The notes beneath the pieces are model-generated. The model was not told the DNA's origin, ran no database searches, and worked only from the letters and a program-made list of their open reading frames with translations. 64,000 nt of DNA, taken from positions 1 to 64,000 of the forward strand of contig JAZDEY010000031.1 in the NCBI GenBank assembly GCA_043808325.1, in the 5' to 3' direction. The position numbers and the translations under genes were made by a program. Origin of the DNA: JAZDEY01 sp043808325 [NCBI: Candidatus Eiseniibacteriota bacterium] (GTDB lineage Bacteria > Arandabacterota > Arandabacteria > Arandabacterales). Below, piece by piece: positions 15,273-24,629 of this stretch (the stretch's first letter is position 1; each line of letters begins with the position of its first letter).

Positions 15273-16265
15273 TCAGACTCTCCCGGATAAGTATCTCGCC
15301 ATAAGGGGGAGCATTCGATTGAGGTTCCCTATCGTTCCCCCACGTTTGTCAGCTCTCCCCCCGAATTCTATGGGAAGATAGGTCTTCCAGACATCGAGCT
15401 CGAAATCATCCTCATCAGTAGCTTCGCTACCCACAAAGCTACTCAACAAGCGCCCCGTATCCTTGTCCTCGAAGAGGTGGTACAAGTCTGGGTGTTCCGA
15501 GATGAGGCCGCGCACTACCGACGGATAAGTTAGGAGGAACTGCCTGAGTCCATAGAAGTTCCTGTGAATGTGACCCTGCAGATTAGACTGGCCCAGAGCC
15601 CGGTCATAGACTACATCTGCTGCCTCTTCGGGTTGCTGCTGAAGCCATGTCTTGAAAGCTTCGTAGTCACCAAAACGGGGATTCATATCACGAGAAACCT
15701 GAGGAATCCGGTCTTCCTGTGATACCGGTAGTTGTCTCCTCCTGCGCTCCCGCTGGTATCGCCGAACGCCAGCCCGGTGCTTCCGAACGTAATCGGAGAG
15801 TTCATCAAGGGTAGTGGCTCTCAGCCCCACTCTATAACCATCAAGCGCCTTCCTAAGCCGCTCCACCACTCTGAGGGATTTCGTCCGTTGGATGACCTCA
15901 TCCCCGCCACCAAAACCCCGAACGGAGAAATTGGAGCTTCCTACGAGCGCTTGAGCACTGCCTATGTAGACCTTTGCGTGTGCCAACGGACTGGTGTAGA
16001 GACTGACTCTGGTTCCAGCCTCTAAACAGCCCTGGAGCATCTCGAGAAGTGCGTCCGGAGCCACCAGCCCCTTCTTCCATTCATCTGGTGAGTCCAAGTC
16101 AAGTCTGCACATGAAGTTGAACCGTGCAGGCGTGAATCTTACTTTAGAGAATGCCCCTGTAGAGTAGAACCCGGTTGCGAAGTCGAGCCGTCCTCCGTCG
16201 AGCCCAATCCGTTCAAGGTCAAGAAAGGTGGGCCCCGCTATCAGGTCAAAGTCCCTCAGCCTCAT
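15273..16265 (-). CDS. Phospholipase D-fold nuclease (single HKD motif), probable restriction or defence enzyme
   Basis: 330 residues. One PLD motif is present: His96 and Lys98 (LAHAKVYIG), then GSSNFS (residues 109-114) and an acidic residue in GGDEVIQ. One motif per chain implies a dimeric active site, as in Nuc, BfiI and NgoFVII. The rest is a charged helical middle (RKHRAGVRRYQRERRRRQ) and a C-terminal domain without a recognised family. The start is firm: GGAGG 6 nt before the ATG at 16265. It is divergent, with 211 bp between, from a 946-residue adenine methyltransferase, as expected of a nuclease/modification pair. Substrate could be DNA or phospholipid; the context favours DNA. Local G+C is below the surrounding chromosome. 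Confidence 0.65.
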   Translation of the reverse strand: MRLRDFDLIAGPTFLDLERIGLDGGRLDFATGFYSTGAFSKVRFTPARFNFMCRLDLDSPDEWKKGLVAPDALLEMLQGCLEAGTRVSLYTSPLAHAKVYIGSAQALVGSSNFSVRGFGGGDEVIQRTKSLRVVERLRKALDGYRVGLRATTLDELSDYVRKHRAGVRRYQRERRRRQLPVSQEDRIPQVSRDMNPRFGDYEAFKTWLQQQPEEAADVVYDRALGQSNLQGHIHRNFYGLRQFLLTYPSVVRGLISEHPDLYHLFEDKDTGRLLSSFVGSEATDEDDFELDVWKTYLPIEFGGRADKRGGTIGNLNRMLPLMARYLSGRV

Positions 16266-16476
16266 CTGGAACCTCCTCGAGAATCAACAGACAGCATAAG
16301 CCTGCTATCGCCTGCTCACGCCTGAGTATATTCCAGCCTCCTCCCCACATCAACCCCGCCCCGCTGGTCTGGTCGTCAGTCCAGAATGAGATATTGCAGT
16401 CTCGGGCACAATGGAATACTATCTGCGTGACTTGTGTGGGATGAACGTGGCTTCTGCTTAGGGCTATGGTGACACC

Positions 16477-19317
16477 TTGTTCAGAGAAGAGGTAATAAAC
16501 GTCAAGATGGCAGAGCTCCTCTGCGATTACGGTCTTGACGCCATTCCCGAGACGATTACTCCACATAAGAAGCTGCCGGACGTCAGCATTCTGGTGCGAG
16601 GCACAAAGCTAATCCTTGAAGGTAGGAAAGCCTCTCAGAGAGCTCAGCTTGAGAAAGACGCCAAGGGCAGGATTGAGCAGGGATTGTGTGACATCAGTAT
16701 GGCGATTGTGTATCACCCCGAGCTTTATGCCTGCACAACGACCGAGAAGCTGGCAGATAGCCTAAGAGTCTATTCCTACGGGGGTCGTCTCTTCTATCAG
16801 ACGAAGGAGGGAATCAAGCAAGAAACGCTTGCCGGGGTGGACATCGAGACTCTTGTAGCGTCGATTAATGCCGGGGTGAGCCTGCTTGTGGACAGTGACG
16901 TCCTCGCGGCGACAGTCGATGAAGTAAAGGGCAAATTGGAGCAGATAGTCGAGTATGCCTCGGCTGGCAGCTTCTGGTTCGACGAGACAGTAATCGCACG
17001 CCTTAAGGAAGCTCTCGGGCTTGAGGAAGAAGATGAAACAGAGAAATTCAAGAAAGACCTTATAAGGATAGCTATGTTCGTTCTGTTTGACGGGATGGTC
17101 TTTCATGAGATGATAGCCAACTGCCGCATCAAGGTGGACTCGCTCACCCTTTGCTCAGAATCGCAAAAGCTATTCTTCGATGATGAGTGGAAAAGGATTC
17201 TGAAGATAAACTATGAACCAATATTCAATCTCGCGTTCTGCATCCTCAGTGCGCTTCCAACGGGTAGCCCGGAAACCGAGAGTCTGCTGAAGAACTTGCG
17301 AGAACTGGCACTTCGAACCGTGGCGACAGGCATCCTCCGAAAACACGACTTCATGGGAAGGATATACCACAAGCTTCTGCTCAAGACCACGGGGAAGTAT
17401 TACGCCACCAATTACACGGCAGTTCCGTCTGCCTACCTGTTGGCCTATCTGCTCTACAAGACTCCCAGCGACAGTCTGCCCCTGTCGAGCATGAGAGACT
17501 TGAAGGCAATGAGGATTATAGACCCGGCCTGTGGCTCGGGGACTCTGCTGTCAGCGAGCTATGTAGCGCTGAGAGACATTTATGCATGCGTGCTCACGGC
17601 AGATGAGTTACCTGACTTTCACAAGACCCTTCTGCAGAAGACCATCTATGGATGGGATGTCCTGGACTATGCAACCCATCTGACGCTGACCGTTTTGGGG
17701 CTTCACAGCACACCCACCTTGGTCAGGAAGACCAATATGACCACGCTCGCCAATGGCGCCGATGATACGGGCACTTACTTGGGCAGCCTCTCATACTTGA
17801 ATCTTCACGCATCCCTTAAGGGGAAGACATGGGTGAAGCCTTCGAAGACCCAGTCTATGGACAAGGTGACCCAGACCTATAAGCCGATGAACATACCACC
17901 GGGCACATTCAACGTAGTCATAATGAATCCGCCTTTCTCGAGGAGCGCTAAGCCGAACTGCAAGTTCGGATACAAGTCAGAGGTCATCAAGAAGAGGATG
18001 GCCGCAGAGCTGGCGAAAATCCTCGTCTACAGTGGACTGGATGGAACTGGCCAAGCGGGTCTAGGAGCCCCGTTCATCGGCCTCGCAGACAACCTCTTGA
18101 AGCCGGGCGGGCGATTAGGTGTCGTAATACCTCGTGCCATTCTGTCAGGTGTCTCATGGAAGAAAATCCGGGATCTCCTCCACAAAGACTACGAGATTAG
18201 ATACATAATCTCGAACCATGACCCTGGAGACCGGGCAAGTGGCGTGGAGCCCTGGAACTGGAGTGAGGATACTGACTTGGGCGAGGTTATGATTATCGCT
18301 GAGAAGACCACTAAGCTTCCGGCAGACAGAGAAACGGTTTACGTCAACCTCTGGAACAAACCAAGAAATGAAGTTGACTCGATACTTATATCTCATCAGA
18401 TTGTTTCGAAGCGCCCCGAGGGACTCCTCAGCGAAGGCGTGTTTGAGACTTTGAAGATGAAGCGGGATGTGGAAGTGGGCACTTTCTACAGACTCCGGCA
18501 ATCGGAGCTTGCTGATGGCTGGCTCGCTCCTTGCTTGTTTGCCAACCCCAGCCTTAACAGATTCACGATGGAGCTGAGGCAGATGTTGCCGACTGCCGGC
18601 ATCCACGGCCTTCTGAAGACCTGGAGCTCAATGAACAAGACAGGTCCTGTGCGGTGCTTTGACGGTGTTGATATCAAGCAAGTGAAAACCGCCTTCGAGC
18701 AAACCTCGGTGCAAACAGAGTTCCCTATCCTGTGGGGGCAACAGTCGGCAATGAATCGGCTCTATCTCGGTGAGGATTTCATCGGATATGGCAGGGCCAA
18801 GTCTGCCGATTCCGCTCGATTGCACGAGATTAACAAGTCCTCGTTTATCCTATCTGAGCGGCCTCATCTTCATAATGATGCTCTGATAGCTTTCAGGACA
18901 GCAAGAGCGGTGCTCACTACGGCGTTCTGGGAGCTTGGGTTTCGAGATGCTGAGATAGAGCCTCTAATGCTCCTATGGTTTAATTCCACCTTCGGGTTGC
19001 TCCTATACCTGTCAGCCTCTACGAGCAGCATGGGCGAGATTTTCAAGACCAAGAAGGCCCAGATGAGCCTCATGAGGGTTATTGACCCTGGTAAGCTCAA
19101 GGAAGGGGCCTCCGTCAGGAGCGCCGAGTTATTCAAGGCTATCAATGAGAGGGAGTTCAGGGCGTTTCCCGAAGAGTTCGCGCTCGCTGCAAAGGGCGAG
19201 GGTCTAAGGGCCGAGGTTGACAAGTTCTTTAGCGACGAGCTCGAGCTTGCTTATGACTTAAGGCCATACTACGAGATGTTGGCAAACGAGCCCGCACTGA
19301 CACTCAAGCGCCTCTGA
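16477..19317 (+). CDS. N6-adenine DNA methyltransferase with N-terminal nuclease-like domain (type IIG-like)
   Basis: 946 residues. Residues about 1-110 resemble a PD-(D/E)xK domain (KLPDVSIL at 33-40, then LILEGRK at 45-51), but the expected E-x-K reads E-G-R-K, so nuclease activity is doubtful. A helical linker follows. The methyltransferase core has motif I DPACGSG at 349-355 and motif IV NPPF at 484-487, the signature of N6-adenine enzymes. Residues about 620-946 probably hold target recognition. Size and order fit single-chain type IIG enzymes. The start is uncertain: TTG 16477 gives the usual FREEV-x-N-V-K opening, while ATG 16507 lacks a good ribosome binding site. It ends before an unassigned stretch and is divergent from the PLD nuclease. 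Confidence 0.72.
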   Translation: MFREEVINVKMAELLCDYGLDAIPETITPHKKLPDVSILVRGTKLILEGRKASQRAQLEKDAKGRIEQGLCDISMAIVYHPELYACTTTEKLADSLRVYSYGGRLFYQTKEGIKQETLAGVDIETLVASINAGVSLLVDSDVLAATVDEVKGKLEQIVEYASAGSFWFDETVIARLKEALGLEEEDETEKFKKDLIRIAMFVLFDGMVFHEMIANCRIKVDSLTLCSESQKLFFDDEWKRILKINYEPIFNLAFCILSALPTGSPETESLLKNLRELALRTVATGILRKHDFMGRIYHKLLLKTTGKYYATNYTAVPSAYLLAYLLYKTPSDSLPLSSMRDLKAMRIIDPACGSGTLLSASYVALRDIYACVLTADELPDFHKTLLQKTIYGWDVLDYATHLTLTVLGLHSTPTLVRKTNMTTLANGADDTGTYLGSLSYLNLHASLKGKTWVKPSKTQSMDKVTQTYKPMNIPPGTFNVVIMNPPFSRSAKPNCKFGYKSEVIKKRMAAELAKILVYSGLDGTGQAGLGAPFIGLADNLLKPGGRLGVVIPRAILSGVSWKKIRDLLHKDYEIRYIISNHDPGDRASGVEPWNWSEDTDLGEVMIIAEKTTKLPADRETVYVNLWNKPRNEVDSILISHQIVSKRPEGLLSEGVFETLKMKRDVEVGTFYRLRQSELADGWLAPCLFANPSLNRFTMELRQMLPTAGIHGLLKTWSSMNKTGPVRCFDGVDIKQVKTAFEQTSVQTEFPILWGQQSAMNRLYLGEDFIGYGRAKSADSARLHEINKSSFILSERPHLHNDALIAFRTARAVLTTAFWELGFRDAEIEPLMLLWFNSTFGLLLYLSASTSSMGEIFKTKKAQMSLMRVIDPGKLKEGASVRSAELFKAINEREFRAFPEEFALAAKGEGLRAEVDKFFSDELELAYDLRPYYEMLANEPALTLKRL

Positions 19318-19662
19318 GCAATGGTCGCCCCCGACAGGCTTGTGCAAGACCCTTCCCCTGTTTGCCGTCAGATGAAAGTGGACACGAGAGGGGTATAATC
19401 TAAGCTGCACTTTGGAGGTCTTCTTGGCCTCAGCCCATTCCTTGTAACTGATTTTTTCACAATGGGTTAGGAGATTCTGCAATTGGCTTGGCGGTGTTCG
19501 TCTAATTGCTTCAATATCAACGAGATGCAGAAAACGAGACCAACGTGAAACCAATTCTACATTCGAGGCATCTTTCTGCCTTCTCGTCGCTTCTTCATCT
19601 CTCGCTGTCTTCCTGGTTCTCCTCAGTCGCATTTGGGACAAACGAGTCGATAGTCCTCTCAA
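19258..19662 (-). CDS. Doubtful small ORF, convergent with the methyltransferase
   Basis: Up to 134 codons. The middle (VELVSRWSRFLHLVDIEAIR, then PPSQLQNLLTHCEKISYKEW) looks protein-like and helical. The first 35 residues are an arginine-rich low-complexity stretch, and the last 45 run antisense to the end of the methyltransferase. An adjacent minus-strand frame (ending near 19,595) carries a better-looking upstream segment, so this may be a decayed, frameshifted gene. No family recognised. Confidence 0.22.
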   Translation of the reverse strand: MRGLSTRLSQMRLRRTRKTARDEEATRRQKDASNVELVSRWSRFLHLVDIEAIRRTPPSQLQNLLTHCEKISYKEWAEAKKTSKVQLRLYPSRVHFHLTANRGRVLHKPVGGDHCSEALECQCGLVCQHLVVWP

Positions 19663-19818
19663 TCAGATCACTTTCCTTTCGGATCGCGCAGACAGATACG
19701 TAGCTAGTACCCGCAGAATGACCGGGGGGCGGATGTTGCCCATGGCGTTCTTTGGAGGTGCACACAATCCCGGGGAATTGCTGCTCATCTTCCGAGATAT
19801 AGGAACACGAAGGGTGGG
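19318..19818. other. 500-bp boundary region between defence locus and chromosome
   Basis: Apart from the doubtful minus-strand ORF, nothing convincing is present. The TPR regulator downstream begins inside a TPR-like helix with no clear ribosome binding site. The region therefore looks like the scarred right edge of the inserted nuclease/methyltransferase segment. Confidence 0.35.
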
Positions 19819-22626
19819 GTGGTGCTCTCTCATGGGATGGTTGCCACCAGTTCGAACTCCACCACTGGTTGTATTGCGTCCACGGCATCGGCATGCCTGA
19901 GGAGGCAGGGGAAATCCGAGGATGCCCTGGCCCTCCTCGAGGGGCTGATCCCTTCGTTCGAGGGCCGCGGGAGACGCGACCTACTTGCCGAGAAGGCCAC
20001 GCTACTTTGTCTTGTCGGTAGGTACGGCGAGGCCGGGGATATCTGTGAGATGGTTCAGCGGGAGGAATCCGTCAGTGAGCGCTGCAAGGATGCCGGTGTG
20101 TATCTCGTCCTCGGCCACGTCCTTTCGAGGCTCTGCAAGTGGAAGCAGGCAATTGCTTGTCTGGAGCATGCGGCCACTTTCGCCAGGATGTCCGGCGATG
20201 CAAGTGCTCTGGGGAACGCTCTCAACAATCTTGGAATCGTTTACAAGAATCTGTGCAGATTTGATGACTCGGCAAGGTTACTGCGGCGGGCAGTACGGGT
20301 AGCTCGGCGCACGCGTGACGATGCGAGTCTTTCAGTGCGGCTCCTCAATCTCGCCACAACCCTCTTTAAGCAGGGTGAGATCCAAGAGGCCGATAGCGCA
20401 GTTTCCGAATGCATCAAGATCTCGTCGCTTCTCAGTCTTAGACGGACCCAGAGTCTGGCGACGATATGCAGGGCAAGGATTGAGAAGGTGCGGGGCAGGC
20501 TTGGGGAGGCGGTTAGCCTGCTCAAGCGGGTGATAGCTGAAGCCCAGTCGCTTGACGAGCCGAGAGTGGGGCTCCTGGCAGAGGAAACCCTGGGGGAAGT
20601 TCTCTGCGAACAGGGTGACCTCTCCCAGGCTCGGCGAGTGCTTGAAGAGTGTCTCGGGAAGGTCCCCGAGCATGCCAAGGACCTAGAGGCCGAAATCAAG
20701 TGCCGGCTTGCGGAAGTCTATCTGGCGCTGGGGACGAAAGACCGGGCACGACGCTGCGGCACCGAGGCCCTGAAAGTTGCCGAGTCCACTGGTGATCTCT
20801 ATGAGGCCGCCAGGTGTCTTCGCGTGCTGGCGGGGACCGCGGCAACCCCGGCGGACGCAGCGAAGCTGCTTTCCAAGGCCGATCATACCTTCGCCCAAAT
20901 GGGAGCCAGGCTGGAGCGCGCTCTGACTCTTGAGGCAAGGGCCGCCTTGGCCGGAGTCTTTGAGTCGACCCGGGCCAAGACGGTGGAAGAGGCCATATCG
21001 GTGCTTGAGATCTGCTGCGCTCACGGCAGATTGACGCGCGCCCTTTGTCTGGCAGCTTCGATCTATCTGGACGAGGGGCGGGATCATGACGCCATGATGT
21101 CGCTCAAGAAAGCCGAGGACCTGGCAGGCGAGTCCACGCTCAAGCGCGCGGTCTCACAGGTGCGCGTGAAGCTCGACCGGCGCCTGTCAGAGAAACTGGT
21201 GTGGCCTGCGGAGGCAGGCCTGGCTACCGCGCAAGAGGCCTTCGCTTTTCTGCGCACGAGGCTGGGTGCGACCGGCTTGATCCTGGGAAAACCGAGTGAG
21301 GATGGACCTCCCGAAGTGGTCACCGCCCTGGGGATAGATCCGGAGACCGCCGTCGGGTTGCTCAAAGCTGTCTCCGCGCGTGGTCCGGGTCCGGTGGTCT
21401 CGACCAACGTGACCGATCTGGCCCCCACTCTTGGGGCTCGCCCCGCCTTAAGGTCGCTCCTGGGCGTCAGCCTCGGCGCCGGCGCCTCAGATGCCCTCTG
21501 CTTGACATGCTGGCCGTCGGGCGGCAAACTGGGCCTTCATTCGGAAATCTCGTATCTCGTCGAGGCATATTATGAGATCCTCCGGCTCGCGCCTGTTCTT
21601 GAGCGAGCCATGTTGCCCGGTCGCGAATGCGTGGTGCCGATCTGCCTGGGTGGCATTCTGACTGCCGATCGGCGGCTGAAGGAAATCCTGTTGTCGCTTG
21701 CGAAGATCGCACGCACACGCGCCAACGTACTCGTCACCGGCGAGACCGGGACCGGCAAAGAGCTGGTAGCTCGAGTCATTCATGCCCTGAGCCCAAGGAA
21801 GCGTGAGCCTTTCGTCGTGCAGAACTGCGCCGCCTTGCCTGAGAGCCTCCTGGAGAGTGAGCTCTTTGGATACCGTCAGGGAGCTTTTACCGATGCCCGG
21901 ACCGAAAAGCGTGGTCTCTTGGAGACCGCGAGCGGGGGTACCTTCTTTCTCGATGAGATCGGAGACATCTCTGCGTCGACACAGGCCAAGATGCTCAGGG
22001 CGATCGAGAGTGGAGAGATCAGGCGGCTCGGGGACACAGTGGCTCGTCCCGTAGATGTTCGTTTCATAAGTGCCACCAACAAGCAACTCGAGCAGGAGGT
22101 GGAGCGGGGGCAGTTCCGCCGCGACCTCTACTACAGACTGAATGTTGTCGCGCTCGCACTTCCACCCTTGAGGGACCGAAGAGGCGACATCGCTCTTCTG
22201 GCCAGGCTTTTCCTCAAACGCCTGGAAGGGCGGGGACGTAAGTGCTCCCTTCGGATTGATCCCGGGGCCATGCGCGCTCTCGCCAATTACACCTGGCCCG
22301 GCAACGTGAGGCAGCTTGAGAATGAGATCCAGCGGGCGGTCGCCATCCTTGGCTCCGATGATGTCGTCGGCGTGGGCTCACTCTCCCCATCGGTCACCGG
22401 GCACGGGATCGGCGGCCAGGTGACCACCCTGAAGGATGAGGTTCGCCTTGTCGAGCGGTCGCGGATTCTTAGCGTGCTTGAGAGGTGTGCTTGGAACAAG
22501 ACCCATGCCGCCAAGATGCTCGGCGACCTCAGCCGTCCGGCCCTGATCGGCAAGATGAAGCGGCTTGGGATCCCGCTTGCCAGGCCTGACGCTCAGGGGC
22601 AGCGGCTCTCGCCTCTCGGCGGCTAG
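19819..22626 (+). CDS. TPR-GAF-like sigma54-dependent transcriptional regulator
   Basis: 935 residues. About ten TPR-type helix pairs fill residues 25-470 (for example ALNNLGIVYKNLCRFDDSAR). A GAF-like sensor region lies near 475-600, a sigma54 AAA+ domain near 610-850 and a Fis-type HTH near 880-920 (WNKTHAAKMLGDLSRPALIGKM). The Walker A is GETGTGKE at 641 and Walker B is FFLDEIGD. The sigma54-contacting loop reads GAFTDA at 688-693 instead of GAFTGA. R-fingers and NVRQLENE are present. The start is uncertain (GTG 19819, GTG 19822 or ATG 19837, none with a clear ribosome binding site), and the N-terminus may have been cut by the neighbouring insertion. It probably senses a protein or small ligand through TPR/GAF; targets are unknown. 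Confidence 0.8.
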   Translation: MVLSHGMVATSSNSTTGCIASTASACLRRQGKSEDALALLEGLIPSFEGRGRRDLLAEKATLLCLVGRYGEAGDICEMVQREESVSERCKDAGVYLVLGHVLSRLCKWKQAIACLEHAATFARMSGDASALGNALNNLGIVYKNLCRFDDSARLLRRAVRVARRTRDDASLSVRLLNLATTLFKQGEIQEADSAVSECIKISSLLSLRRTQSLATICRARIEKVRGRLGEAVSLLKRVIAEAQSLDEPRVGLLAEETLGEVLCEQGDLSQARRVLEECLGKVPEHAKDLEAEIKCRLAEVYLALGTKDRARRCGTEALKVAESTGDLYEAARCLRVLAGTAATPADAAKLLSKADHTFAQMGARLERALTLEARAALAGVFESTRAKTVEEAISVLEICCAHGRLTRALCLAASIYLDEGRDHDAMMSLKKAEDLAGESTLKRAVSQVRVKLDRRLSEKLVWPAEAGLATAQEAFAFLRTRLGATGLILGKPSEDGPPEVVTALGIDPETAVGLLKAVSARGPGPVVSTNVTDLAPTLGARPALRSLLGVSLGAGASDALCLTCWPSGGKLGLHSEISYLVEAYYEILRLAPVLERAMLPGRECVVPICLGGILTADRRLKEILLSLAKIARTRANVLVTGETGTGKELVARVIHALSPRKREPFVVQNCAALPESLLESELFGYRQGAFTDARTEKRGLLETASGGTFFLDEIGDISASTQAKMLRAIESGEIRRLGDTVARPVDVRFISATNKQLEQEVERGQFRRDLYYRLNVVALALPPLRDRRGDIALLARLFLKRLEGRGRKCSLRIDPGAMRALANYTWPGNVRQLENEIQRAVAILGSDDVVGVGSLSPSVTGHGIGGQVTTLKDEVRLVERSRILSVLERCAWNKTHAAKMLGDLSRPALIGKMKRLGIPLARPDAQGQRLSPLGG

Positions 22627-22689
22627 CCGCAAGATAGCGGGAGCACACTCGGCACGGAGACAGGGCGCACCAGCCGGGGGATGTTTCGC

Positions 22690-22719
22690 TTGACTTGCGC
22701 GTGTGAGCGACCATAGACT
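22690..22719 (+). promoter_or_regulatory. Sigma70-type promoter TTGACT-N18-TAGACT
   Basis: TTGACT (22690-22695) and TAGACT (22714-22719). The predicted start of transcription is at or within a few bases of the GTG at 22726, which would make the next mRNA leaderless. Confidence 0.45.
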
Positions 22720-22725
22720 CAGGGC

Positions 22726-24030
22726 GTGAGCCCGGGAGAGAACGCGACACACACTAAGCCATTCGTTTTCAGGTATGGAAGGGGGGAGATCTCTCTTCGC
22801 CTGGACGGCGAGTGGCCGGTGAAGGTCGTGTCTCCTCGAGTGCCGGGGAGCGAGCCGGACCTTCCATCCCTGGTGCTCGACTCCCTCCAACGACCCATTG
22901 CTACGCCGCCGCTGGCGACCCTTGCCGGGGATGCAAGAAGCGTCGTCATTTCAATCCCCGATGGCACGCGGCCGCCTGTTGCACGCACGATCCTGCCCCC
23001 GGTGATCGAGGAATTGCTGCGGGCCGGAGTGGACCTCGCAAAGATCAAGATCTTCATTGCCGCCGGTGTTCATGCCGGCACAACGCCCGAGGACCGTCGC
23101 CGCTTGGTGGGCGACGGCGTCTCACCGGCGATTGAGATCGTCGAGAACGATTGCCGCAAGGCCGCCGGTTTTGTGCCGGTGGGAAGGACACGGCGAGGCA
23201 CACCCGTTGTGGTCAACCGCCTTGTCCGCGAGGCGGACCTCAATGTCGTAATCGCGCCCCTGGCTCTCCACTATTTCGCCGGCATGGGTGGCGGCAGGAA
23301 AATGATCGTGCCGGGCGCCTGCAATGCCGAGACCGCTCGCGCCAATCACCGCCTGACCTTGAGCGATCGTGGCGAGATTCACCCGATGTGCCGGAGCGGC
23401 GTGCTTGAGGATAACCCCGTGCATGAGGACATGGTCGAGGGGATGAGTTTCCTCAATAACATCTTCTTGATCAACGTGATTCTGGATGGCTGGGCCCGCC
23501 CCTGCGACATCGTCTCGGGCGATGCGGTCAAGTCCTACCTTGAAGCGGCTACCCGCGCCCGGGGCCTGCTTGAGGTCCCTGTGGGCCCGAGGTGTGATCT
23601 GGCCGTTGCGGGCGCCGGAGGGCATCCCTTTGATACCAACGTGATCCAGGCCCACAAGTCGATCGATCACGCCGCCGCAAGCGTGAGGGACGGAGGGGTG
23701 GTGGTCGTGGCTGCGGAGTGCGCTGCCGGCATAGGTTCCGATACTTTCCTGCCGTGGTTCGGCCTGGGTGACGCGCGGGCTGTCTCCCGTAGGCTCCTTG
23801 CTCAGTATGAGCTCAACGGTCACACCGCGCTTGCTCTAATGCAGAAGCTGGAGCGATTGAAGATAATACTGGTCTCATCACTCGATCGATCTTTGGTCGA
23901 ACGGATGGGAATGATCCTCGCACGAAGCCTCGATGAGGCTGTATCGCTTGCAGGGGCCTACGTGGGGAAGAAGCCGTTGACTTACATTCTCCCGATGGCA
24001 TGGGGCATCTTACCGGTGGCCGAGGGGTAA
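22726..24030 (+). CDS. larA: LarA-like nickel-pincer-dependent racemase/epimerase
   Basis: 434 residues, the usual length of LarA (about 425). The N-terminal half carries SIPDGTRPP and AAGVHAGTTPEDR. The cofactor-anchoring stretch LHYFAGMGGGRKMIVPG follows, where His and Lys192 correspond to L. plantarum His174 and Lys184, which hold the nickel pincer nucleotide. GHPFDTNVIQAHKSIDHA lies in the C-terminal half. Family members racemise or epimerise 2-hydroxyacids; lactate itself cannot be assumed. No larB, larC or larE cofactor-synthesis genes are in the window. GTG 22726 has no ribosome binding site, fitting a leaderless message. The stop lies 2 bp before the NlpC lipoprotein's ATG. Confidence 0.8.
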   Translation: MSPGENATHTKPFVFRYGRGEISLRLDGEWPVKVVSPRVPGSEPDLPSLVLDSLQRPIATPPLATLAGDARSVVISIPDGTRPPVARTILPPVIEELLRAGVDLAKIKIFIAAGVHAGTTPEDRRRLVGDGVSPAIEIVENDCRKAAGFVPVGRTRRGTPVVVNRLVREADLNVVIAPLALHYFAGMGGGRKMIVPGACNAETARANHRLTLSDRGEIHPMCRSGVLEDNPVHEDMVEGMSFLNNIFLINVILDGWARPCDIVSGDAVKSYLEAATRARGLLEVPVGPRCDLAVAGAGGHPFDTNVIQAHKSIDHAAASVRDGGVVVVAAECAAGIGSDTFLPWFGLGDARAVSRRLLAQYELNGHTALALMQKLERLKIILVSSLDRSLVERMGMILARSLDEAVSLAGAYVGKKPLTYILPMAWGILPVAEG

Positions 24031-24032
24031 GC

Positions 24033-24590
24033 ATGGTGGCTCGACACCTCCGTCATGAACTGAGGAATGCCAGGGTGGTTTTGGCGCGGCTGGCTCCGTG
24101 GGCCTACGGGCAGTTGATTGCCCTTGCCGCGCTTCTGATTGTGGCGGGCTGCGCCGGCATGACGCCGGCACCGATCTTCACTGCACGAGAAGTACCGGTC
24201 GCAACCAGCCTCCCCGAGGTCGCCCGGGAGGACCTCTTGAATGAACTGAGCATGTATCATGGGGTGCCCTACCGCGAGGGTGGGGACTCCATGAAGGGCA
24301 CCGACTGCTCCGGGCTTGTGATGCAGGTCTTCGGTCCCCTCGGCGTAAAGCTGCCGAGGACCGTTGCCCTACAATTTGAATCGGGCGTTTCGGTAGGAAG
24401 GCGGGATGTGAAGACCGGGGATCTGGTTTTTTTCGGTGGCGGTCGCATCCCCGATCATGTCGGGGTGGCCGTATCGAGCGACGAGATGGTCCATGCCTCA
24501 TCCTCCAAGGGTGTGGTCCTGGAGAAGATCGATTCGTTCGCCGAGTCGGCCGAATTCCACGGCGCGAGAAGGGTCGTGAACCTGCGATAA
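24033..24590 (+). CDS. NlpC/P60 family lipoprotein (cell-wall endopeptidase)
   Basis: 185 residues. A basic N-terminus and hydrophobic helix end in the lipobox IVAGC (Cys40), so the protein is lipid-anchored. The NlpC/P60 domain spans residues about 65-185, with catalytic Cys92 (GTDCSGLV), His in DHVGVAV and a following polar residue (HASSSKG). Such enzymes cut the D-Glu-diaminopimelate bond of peptidoglycan. ATG 24033 is chosen because AGGGG precedes it; an earlier ATG at 24000 would overlap larA. It is followed after 39 bp by purD and is probably co-transcribed with larA. Confidence 0.8.
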   Translation: MVARHLRHELRNARVVLARLAPWAYGQLIALAALLIVAGCAGMTPAPIFTAREVPVATSLPEVAREDLLNELSMYHGVPYREGGDSMKGTDCSGLVMQVFGPLGVKLPRTVALQFESGVSVGRRDVKTGDLVFFGGGRIPDHVGVAVSSDEMVHASSSKGVVLEKIDSFAESAEFHGARRVVNLR

Positions 24591-24629
24591 GAGGCACGCG
24601 TCGGAAGTGCGGGAACAAGGAGTGCGAGC

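Noticed and set aside
15273-19317. DISARM or BREX locus
   Set aside because: No helicase, DUF1998, BrxC/PglX-type set or protease is present; only two genes are visible.
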